A DNA stretch of 64,000 nucleotides from positions 186,001 through 250,000 of the forward strand of contig NZ_JAPFBW010000004.1 of NCBI RefSeq assembly GCF_026153205.1, given 5' to 3'. Both the position numbers and the translations under genes were made by a program. Within the stretch, counting starts at the first letter, position 1; each line of letters begins with the position of its first letter. The notes beneath the pieces are model-generated. The model worked only from the letters and a program-made list of their open reading frames with translations, had not been told where the DNA came from and made no database searches. Source of the stretch: Aquabacterium sp. A7-Y (GTDB taxonomy: Bacteria; Pseudomonadota; Gammaproteobacteria; Burkholderiales; Burkholderiaceae_C). This document shows positions 58,440-64,000 of this stretch, piece by piece.

Positions 58440-59552
58440 ATGAAGACGGAAACGACGATGACGGTAACACGCCTGCTCACCCGCAAGACCGACCTGGGTG
58501 ACACGCAGCTTCGCACCGACATCGAAACGGCCGGGCTGGCCGAGGGTGAAGCGCTGTTGCGCATCCAGCGCGTCGCGCTGACGACCAACAACATCACCTA
58601 TGCGGCCTTCGGCGACGCGATGCAGTACTGGGGCTTCTTTCCGACCTCCGATCCGGCGTTCGGCCACATGCCGACCTGGGGCTTCGCCGAGGTGGTGGCC
58701 TCGACCGTGCAAGGTGTCGAGGCCGGCGAGCGCTTCTACGGCTACTTCCCCATCGCCAGCCATCTGCGCGTGCAGCCTCACCGCGTCACGGCGCGCGGCT
58801 TCTACGACGCCGCCGAGCACCGGCAGGGCCTGACGTCCGCCTACAACCACTACGTGCGCTGCAGCACCGACCCCGTCTACTCGCCCGGGTACGAGAACTA
58901 CCAGATCCTGCTGCGACCGCTGTTCATCACGTCCTTCATGCTGGCCGACTTCCTGCAGGACAACGACTTTTTCGGCGCCCGGCAGCTGGTGGTGTCGAGC
59001 GCGTCCAGCAAGACCGCCTACGGCACCGCCTTCTGCCTCACAGGGCAGCCGGGCATCGAGATGATCGGCCTCACGTCGGCGCGCAACCAGGACTTTGTCG
59101 ACAACCTGGGTTGTTATCAAGGCACGGTCCGTTACGAAGGGCTCAGCGCCCTGCCGAAGGACAAGCCGACGCTCTACGTTGATTTTTCAGGCGACGAGGC
59201 GCTGCGCGAGCGTGTGCACCATCACTTCGGCGAGGCCTTGACCTACGACTGCTTCGCCGGCTCGGCACAGAACACGCAGTTCCTGCGCGACACGGGGCTT
59301 CCCGGTCCGACACCGATCTTCTACTTCGCGCCGGTGCAGATCAAGAAGCGCAACGCCGACTGGGGGCACGCGGAAGTCAACCGCAAGTTCAACGAAGCCC
59401 AGCTGGCCTTCATCCGGCGCGTCAGCGAACCGGGCCGCCCGTGGCTGCAGGTCCAGGAACACCGCGGCTTCGACGCCGCCCGCACCTTGGTGGCCGACCT
59501 GCACGCGGGCCGCATCGACCCTGTGGCAGGGCATGTGGTCGTGCTCTCCTGA
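58440..59552 (+). CDS. DUF2855 family protein
   Basis: Protein of 370 residues. It resembles a medium-chain dehydrogenase in outline: a GroES-like start (ALLRIQRVALTTNNITYAAFG) and a Rossmann-like middle (QLVVSSASSKTAYGTAFCL), but lacks zinc cysteines and a clear GxGxxG. PLFITSFMLADFLQDNDFFGA is a DUF2855 hallmark. Activity is unknown; an NAD(P)H-dependent reductase is plausible. GAGGGAA precedes the ATG at 58440. The divergent TetR gene is the likely controller. Confidence 0.85.
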   Translation: MKTETTMTVTRLLTRKTDLGDTQLRTDIETAGLAEGEALLRIQRVALTTNNITYAAFGDAMQYWGFFPTSDPAFGHMPTWGFAEVVASTVQGVEAGERFYGYFPIASHLRVQPHRVTARGFYDAAEHRQGLTSAYNHYVRCSTDPVYSPGYENYQILLRPLFITSFMLADFLQDNDFFGARQLVVSSASSKTAYGTAFCLTGQPGIEMIGLTSARNQDFVDNLGCYQGTVRYEGLSALPKDKPTLYVDFSGDEALRERVHHHFGEALTYDCFAGSAQNTQFLRDTGLPGPTPIFYFAPVQIKKRNADWGHAEVNRKFNEAQLAFIRRVSEPGRPWLQVQEHRGFDAARTLVADLHAGRIDPVAGHVVVLS

Positions 59553-59610
59553 TGCGGCCGGCGCCCCCTGAGAGCGGCGGTCCGGGGCGGACACCGCACA
59601 ATGCCGCCCC

Positions 59611-60618
59611 ATGGATTCACTCTCACAACTCGCGCTCGGCGCGGCGGTCGGCATCGCAGTGATGGGGCGGCGCACCGCCGTCTGGAAGGCGGCCCTGTGG
59701 GGCGGCGTCTGCGGCACGCTGCCCGACCTGGATGCCTTCGTCGACCATGGCGACCCGGTCAGCAACATGACCTTGCACCGCACCGAGAGCCACGCGCTGT
59801 TCTACCAGACGCTGCTGGCGCCCCTGCTGGCCGGCCTCATCGCGAAGCTGCACCGCGAGACCGACCGCTTCCGCGGCTGGTGGGCCGCGGTGTGGCTGGC
59901 CCTCGTCACGCATCCGCTGCTCGACTGGATGACGGTCTACGGCACCCAGCTGGGGCTGCCCTTCACCGACCACCCCTATGGCGTGGGCAGTGTCTTCATC
60001 ATCGATCCGCTCTACACGGTGCCGCTGCTGATCGGCGTCGGCGTCGCGATGGCGCGGCGCAACCCGGCGGGCTGGCGCTGGAACGCGGCCGGGCTGGTGC
60101 TCAGCACGGCCTACCTGGGTTGGGGTGTGGCGGCACAACAGCATGTCGACAGCGTGGTGCGGGCCTCGCTGCAGACCCAGGGCCTGCAGGCGGAGCGCCT
60201 GCTGGTCACGCCGACCCCCTTCAACACGGTGTTGTGGCGCATCGTCGCGATCACGCCCGAGGGCTACAGCGAGGCCTACCACTCGCTGCTCGATGAGGAC
60301 CACGAGGTCCGCTTCGAGCCCCATGCGCGCGGCGAAGCGCTGTGGCGCGACCTGCGCGGCAACCCGGCCGCCGAGCGCATGGCCTGGTTCACGCACGGAT
60401 TCTTCAAGCTCAGCGAGCAGGACGGCGAGCTGCGCATCGCCGACCTGCGCATGGGCATGGAGCCGCACTACAGCTTCAGTTTTGTCGTGGCCCGGCGCGC
60501 GCCCGGCGGCGTGGAAGCCGTCACGCCGCGCCACATCGAGATGCGGCCCGACCTCAGGCAGGGTTTGTCCTGGCTGTGGCGGCGCGCGGCCGGCGAGCCC
60601 CTGCCGCCGCCGCGCTGA
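59611..60618 (+). CDS. Membrane-bound metal-dependent hydrolase (YdjM/YbcI-like)
   Basis: Inner-membrane protein of 335 residues. The first half has four to five helices with the family motifs GTLPDLDAF, HRTESHALFY and HPLLDWMTVYGTQLG, which hold Asp and His metal ligands in the membrane. The soluble C-terminal half (about 185-335) is an alpha/beta domain of unknown role. The role is poorly known; lipid or LPS-related phosphatase activity is often assumed. It follows DUF2855 by 58 bp and has no clear ribosome-binding site. Confidence 0.88.
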   Translation: MDSLSQLALGAAVGIAVMGRRTAVWKAALWGGVCGTLPDLDAFVDHGDPVSNMTLHRTESHALFYQTLLAPLLAGLIAKLHRETDRFRGWWAAVWLALVTHPLLDWMTVYGTQLGLPFTDHPYGVGSVFIIDPLYTVPLLIGVGVAMARRNPAGWRWNAAGLVLSTAYLGWGVAAQQHVDSVVRASLQTQGLQAERLLVTPTPFNTVLWRIVAITPEGYSEAYHSLLDEDHEVRFEPHARGEALWRDLRGNPAAERMAWFTHGFFKLSEQDGELRIADLRMGMEPHYSFSFVVARRAPGGVEAVTPRHIEMRPDLRQGLSWLWRRAAGEPLPPPR

Positions 60619-60871
60619 GGCCCGGCTCCACCCCACGAAACTGCCGCCGGCAGGCCGAGGGTGAGGTGCGGAAGGCGGCGGCGTCGAGCTGCCGTCGGAC
60701 GCGAGCGGCTCGCTGCGGTATGCCAACAGTGCCGGCAGCGCCAGCGCGGAGGAGATCCAGCGTCTGGTCCTCCAACCAGCGGGCGCGGGCCCAGCCCGCG
60801 GCCTGAAGCGGCTACCCCCATTGGGGGTCCCCACCCGGGGCGAGGCGGCGGCGCCTCCGCTTGGCTAGCTT

Positions 60872-60899
60872 GATGAAGTGGCCCACCGGCCACTTCATC
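60872..60899 (+). promoter_or_regulatory. Perfect 12-bp hairpin in the cupin leader
   Basis: GATGAAGTGGCC pairs completely with GGCCACTTCATC around a CACC loop; AGGAG starts 4 bases after the stem and the cupin ATG is 15 bases after it. As RNA it could control ribosome access; as DNA it is a 28-bp operator-like palindrome. No T-run follows, so it is not a normal terminator. The rest of the 295-bp gap (60619-60913) holds only a short GC hairpin near 60815 and no gene. Confidence 0.6.
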
Positions 60900-60913
60900 C
60901 ACAGGAGCCAGAC

Positions 60914-61399
60914 ATGAAACTTTTCAATCCCAACCAGGTCTCCTTCGCCGAGGGCGCGGTCCGCGTCGAGGGGGTGGTCAAGGCGCTGGGCCTGGACCTG
61001 CGCCGCAAGGTGCTGACCTCGCGCGATCCCGAGGCGCAGCGGCTGCGCAAGCTGCTGCCGGTCAGCAACGTGCCGCCGGGCTTCGAGAAGTACCAGCTGC
61101 CCTTCGTGCTGCAGCCCTCGCAGCTGTTTGTCACCAGCGCACCGCCCGGCGCCGAGGTGGCCGAGCACTCGCACGACGAGGGCGACGGCGTGCGTTTCAT
61201 CGCGGACGGTTCGGTGATCTACAACGGCACCGAACTGGTCGCCGGCGACTGGATGTACATCCCGCAAGGCACGCCCTACAGCCTCCGCATCGGCGACCGC
61301 GGCGCCCTCATGTGCTACTGCTATTGCTGCTCCTGTGCCGGGCGCGCGGACATCGCGGAGTGGGTCACCAACCCGCCGCTGGAGCGCTTCCTGCCGTGA
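60914..61399 (+). CDS. Cupin domain protein with C-terminal cysteine cluster
   Basis: Protein of 161 residues. The cupin barrel spans about 60-145: motif 1 appears as SAPPGAEVAEHSHDEGDGVRF with two His and Glu likely to bind metal, and motif 2 as YIPQGTPYSLRIG without a clear histidine. At 136-144 there is a dense cluster, CYCYCCSC, a possible metal or redox site rarely seen in small cupins. The start at 60914 is set by AGGAG. The gene stands alone behind a perfect hairpin. Function unknown. Confidence 0.82.
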   Translation: MKLFNPNQVSFAEGAVRVEGVVKALGLDLRRKVLTSRDPEAQRLRKLLPVSNVPPGFEKYQLPFVLQPSQLFVTSAPPGAEVAEHSHDEGDGVRFIADGSVIYNGTELVAGDWMYIPQGTPYSLRIGDRGALMCYCYCCSCAGRADIAEWVTNPPLERFLP

Positions 61400-61400
61400 A

Positions 61401-61427
61401 AGGCGAGCGGCCCAGGCCGTCTCGCCT
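61401..61427. terminator. Stem-loop between convergent cupin and carboxylase genes
   Basis: AGGCGAG pairs with CTCGCCT, with an inner GGCC/GGCC pair, in the 27-bp gap between the stop codons. It may end both transcripts. No T-run. Confidence 0.45.
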
Positions 61428-63295
61428 CACCAGGTGTCGATGTAGGCGCGGCCCCGGTCGCCGTCCTGCGGCGGCCGGGCCGAGGCCAGCGCGCGGACCA
61501 GCCAGGACCGCGTGTCCGCGGGGTCGATCACCGCATCGATCTCCAGGGTCTCGGCCATGTGGATGGCCTGGCCGTTCTCGACCTGGCGCGCCAGCAGTTG
61601 CTCGAACAAGGCTTCGCGCTCGGGGCCTTCCGGCCGTGCCTCCAGCTCCTTGCGATAGCCCAGCCGCACGGCCCCCTCCAGCCCCATCGCGCCGAACTCG
61701 CCGGTGGGCCAGGCCGCCGTGGCCAGCGGCACGTGGAAGCCGCCGCCCGTCAAGGCCATCGCTCCCAGCCCATAGGCCTTGCGCAGTACCACGCTGACGA
61801 AGGGCACACGCAGCTTGGCGGCGACGACAAACAGGCGGCTGACATGGCGCACCTGGGCGCTCGCCTCGGTGTCGGGGCCGACCATGAAGCCCGGCGTGTC
61901 GACCAGCGAGACCAGCGGCAGCCCGTGCGCATCGCACAGCTGCATGAAGCGCGCGGCCTTGTCGGCCGCCTCGGCATCGACCGCGCCGCCCAGCCAGGCC
62001 GGATTGCTGGCCAGCAGGCCGACCGGCCGCCCCTCGATGCGCGCCAGCGCCGTCAGCACGCTGCGGCCGAAACCCTCGCGCAGCTCCAGCAGCGAGCCGG
62101 CATCGACCAGCACTTCCATCACGCGGCGCACCTCGTAGGCGCGCACGCGGCTTTCGGGCACCGCGTCGCGCAGGCTGTCCTGCGGCGCGGCTTCCCACTG
62201 CGCGAGGCGTCCCTGGAAGAAGGACAGGTAGTGCCGGGCGCGGGCGACCGCTTCGGCTTCGTCTTCCACCAGCAGGTCGATCACGCCGTTGCGGGCCTGC
62301 ACCTCGCTCGGGCCGATCTGCTCAGGACGGAAGACACCCAGTCCGCCGCCCTCGATCATCGCCGGGCCGCCCATGCCGATGTTGCTGGCGCGGGTCGCGA
62401 TGATGACGTCGCTGCAACCCAGCAAGGCGGCGTTGCCGGCGAAACACCGCCCCGCGGCGATGCCCACCACGGGCACCTGGCCCGACAGGCGCGCATAGGC
62501 CGCGAAGGTGCCGACGTTCAGGCCGGCGACGATGGGCATGTCGGTGTCGCCGGGGCGCCCGCCACCGCCCTCGGCAAACAGCACCACCGGCAGGCGCTGC
62601 TGCAGCGCGATGCCCAGCATGCGGTCGGTCTTCTGATGGCTGCGGATGCCCTGGGTGCCGGCCAGCACGGTGGCGTCGTAGGCCATCACGACGCAGCGGC
62701 TGCGCTCGATGCCGAACGCGGCCGCATTGACCGAGCCGATGCCGGTGACGATGCCGTCGGCCGGGGTGAGGCGCACCAGCTCTTCGTAGCTGCGGCGGCT
62801 GCGCTGGGCGGCGATCGCCAGGGCGCCGTACTCGCTGAAGCTGCCGGGGTCGCACAGGTCGGCGATGTTCTCGCGCGCGGTGCGTTGCCCTTGCGCATGG
62901 CGCTTCGCGACGGCCTCGGGACGCGCCGCATCGTCGGTGCAGGCAAGCCGCTCCTGCAAGCGCCGCAGGTCGGCGCGCGAAACGGCTTCGGCCGGCTCGG
63001 CGGCGGGCGGCCGAGCCGGCGTTGTCTGGACCGCGGGCCCGGCCGCAGCCGGTTCCTGGGCCGGCACCGCGTCGAGCACCACGAGGCGCAGCAGCACGTC
63101 CCCCTCGGCCAGCAGCTCGCCCGGGCGGGCAAGCACCGCTTCCACGCGCCCGTCCGAGGGCGCGCGCAGCTCGTGCTCCATCTTCATCGCCTCGAGGATC
63201 AGCAGCGCCTGGCCGGCGCGTACCGTTTGCCCGGGCTGGACCTCGACCAGCAGCAGGGTGGATGCCATCGGGGCGGCGATGTCGATCTGTCTCAT
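61427..63295 (-). CDS. Biotin carboxyl carrier-carboxyltransferase fusion (acyl-CoA carboxylase)
   Basis: Protein of 622 residues with an unusual order. Residues 1-75 form a biotinyl domain with LEAMKMEHEL (Lys38 biotinylated). A Pro/Ala linker of about 35 residues follows, then a complete two-part carboxyltransferase (about 110-622) with LFAEGGGGRPGDTDM, GIAAGRCFAGNAALLG, LVSLVDTPGFMVGPDTEA and GEFGAMGLEGAVRLGYR. GAAGGAGG lies 5 bases before the ATG at 63295. It needs a separate biotin carboxylase, which is not adjacent; LiuD is over 43 kb away in the window. Substrate unknown. Confidence 0.9.
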   Translation of the reverse strand: MRQIDIAAPMASTLLLVEVQPGQTVRAGQALLILEAMKMEHELRAPSDGRVEAVLARPGELLAEGDVLLRLVVLDAVPAQEPAAAGPAVQTTPARPPAAEPAEAVSRADLRRLQERLACTDDAARPEAVAKRHAQGQRTARENIADLCDPGSFSEYGALAIAAQRSRRSYEELVRLTPADGIVTGIGSVNAAAFGIERSRCVVMAYDATVLAGTQGIRSHQKTDRMLGIALQQRLPVVLFAEGGGGRPGDTDMPIVAGLNVGTFAAYARLSGQVPVVGIAAGRCFAGNAALLGCSDVIIATRASNIGMGGPAMIEGGGLGVFRPEQIGPSEVQARNGVIDLLVEDEAEAVARARHYLSFFQGRLAQWEAAPQDSLRDAVPESRVRAYEVRRVMEVLVDAGSLLELREGFGRSVLTALARIEGRPVGLLASNPAWLGGAVDAEAADKAARFMQLCDAHGLPLVSLVDTPGFMVGPDTEASAQVRHVSRLFVVAAKLRVPFVSVVLRKAYGLGAMALTGGGFHVPLATAAWPTGEFGAMGLEGAVRLGYRKELEARPEGPEREALFEQLLARQVENGQAIHMAETLEIDAVIDPADTRSWLVRALASARPPQDGDRGRAYIDTW

Positions 63296-63478
63296 GAAGG
63301 CCTCCTTCGCGGTCGACTGTAGCGTCGCCGCCGGCGCGCGGCTGACGCATGGACGACAACGCCGATTGCGAGGGCCGACCGTAGGCCCCTTCCTACACCC
63401 GCGCGAGGAGCCTGCGGACAGCCTCGCGCAGCGGCCGGCGCGACGATCCCGGCACGATACGAACTCAAGGAGCGAACC

Positions 63479-63853
63479 ATGGCCCTCACTGCCCCTGCCT
63501 TCCCCGGCCGGCAGGCGGCCCAGCCTGGCTGGGCCGCCCTGCAGGCCCTGCTGCGCTCGCCGCGGCATCAGGCCGCCTTCGGCGTGATGCTGGCGCTGCT
63601 CCTCCTGCTGGCCTTCCACCAGGTGCTGGCTGGCGCCGTGCTGCGGGCCGAGCAGGCGCGCGCGGCCGCGGGCCAGCGCGCCGAAGCCGCGGCACGCTGC
63701 ACCGACGAACCTGCCGCCCCGCTGCGCGACCTGTGCCAGGCCAGCGTCCAGGCCGGTCTGAGTCTGCCGGGCGGGCCAGCGACGGCCGGCCCCGCCGCCC
63801 TGCCGCAGGTGACCCGAGCCAGCGTCACCGCGGTGCTGTCGGCCGGCGTCTGA
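63479..63853 (+). CDS. Small single-helix membrane protein, unknown
   Basis: Protein of 124 residues with one strong hydrophobic segment (about 33-52, FGVMLALLLLLAFHQVLAGA) after a 30-residue N-terminal region, then an Ala/Arg-rich helix and two cysteines (AARCTDE, RDLCQAS) that could pair in the periplasm. AAGGAG precedes the ATG at 63479. No family recognised. Confidence 0.7.
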   Translation: MALTAPAFPGRQAAQPGWAALQALLRSPRHQAAFGVMLALLLLLAFHQVLAGAVLRAEQARAAAGQRAEAAARCTDEPAAPLRDLCQASVQAGLSLPGGPATAGPAALPQVTRASVTAVLSAGV

Positions 63854-63892
63854 GGCCGCCCGCGCCGCCGCCCGCCTGGCTGACGCGGGCAC

Positions 63893-63908
63893 TGGAACAC
63901 TTGTTGCA
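63893..63908 (+). promoter_or_regulatory. Candidate sigma-54 (-24/-12) promoter
   Basis: TGGAACACTTGTTGCA keeps the invariant GG and GC separated by 10 bases and matches TGGCACG-N4-TTGCA at most positions. It would start transcription near 63920, about 70 bases before an ATG at 63990. Confidence 0.55.
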
Positions 63909-63989
63909 AGCAGGGCCTCGCGCCACCGCGCGGCCCCGCACCCGACTCGGGCCAAAATCGGCAGGCCATCCGAGGAAAAACAGGTTTTT

Positions 63990-64000
63990 ATGTCAGCCCC
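63990..64000 (+). CDS. Start of a gene cut by the window end
   Basis: ATG TCA GCC CC after a CAGG-T5 leader and behind a sigma-54-like promoter. The first residues, MSAP, are too few for any assignment. An acetyl-CoA synthetase is a guess only, since many of those in this order begin alike. Confidence 0.3.

Overview
The window is high-GC DNA with almost continuous genes and short gaps. Gene content points to a betaproteobacterium of the order Burkholderiales (Comamonadaceae or Rubrivivax/Caldimonas-like): DksA with a long Ala/Lys-rich N-terminal extension, the order glyQ-glyS-gmhB-plsC, dksA-hslVU, class II NrdJ, fused IcmF, an extracellular PHB depolymerase and AceK. This affiliation is inference from gene content. 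No rRNA, tRNA, CRISPR array, insertion sequence or prophage was found; the window looks like core chromosome with one small accessory island at about 32.7-33.9 kb.

Layout. 0-3 kb: start of a LivG-type ATPase gene, a secreted PHB depolymerase and a branched-chain-amino-acid-type periplasmic binding protein, all on the minus strand. 3.4-10.6 kb: a DUF2231 membrane protein, a PAS-containing sigma-54 activator, B12-dependent ribonucleotide reductase and a Tat-exported glucan protein (OpgD). 10.8-12.7 kb: an MHS-type MFS transporter with a 48-residue companion protein, closed by a clear terminator. 12.9-20 kb: the leucine/isovalerate operon liuBCDE, followed by ybaK, a DUF1289 gene and a DsbA-like isomerase. 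A 62-bp repeat carrying a ribosome-binding site and start codon is present three times between ybaK and DUF1289. 20-31.6 kb: a second DsbA-like isomerase, trkAH, an acyl-CoA dehydrogenase/SDR/MaoC/thiolase set, aceK, carbonic anhydrase, liuA and liuR. 31.6-36 kb: an MBL hydrolase, an M23 peptidase with a secreted partner protein, and a LysR/EamA pair. 36-44.5 kb: metallopeptidase, plsC, two tandem gmhB-like genes (one lacking its nucleophile), glyS, glyQ, lnt, corC. 44.7-52.4 kb: CobW GTPase, dksA, a STAS-like protein, hslVU, coaX, ppk2. 52.4-64 kb: icmF, a zinc alcohol dehydrogenase, TetR/DUF2855, a membrane hydrolase, a cupin, a BCCP-carboxyltransferase fusion, and the start of a gene behind a sigma-54-like promoter.

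How the parts connect. Four copies of a palindrome, TGACGTTTACGTAAACGTCA or near variants, lie upstream of liuB, of liuA, between liuR and the MBL gene, and upstream of icmF. They are the probable operators of the MerR-family regulator LiuR encoded here. They join leucine catabolism (isovaleryl-CoA to HMG-CoA to acetoacetate and acetyl-CoA), a B12-dependent acyl-CoA mutase and an uncharacterised hydrolase in one predicted regulon.
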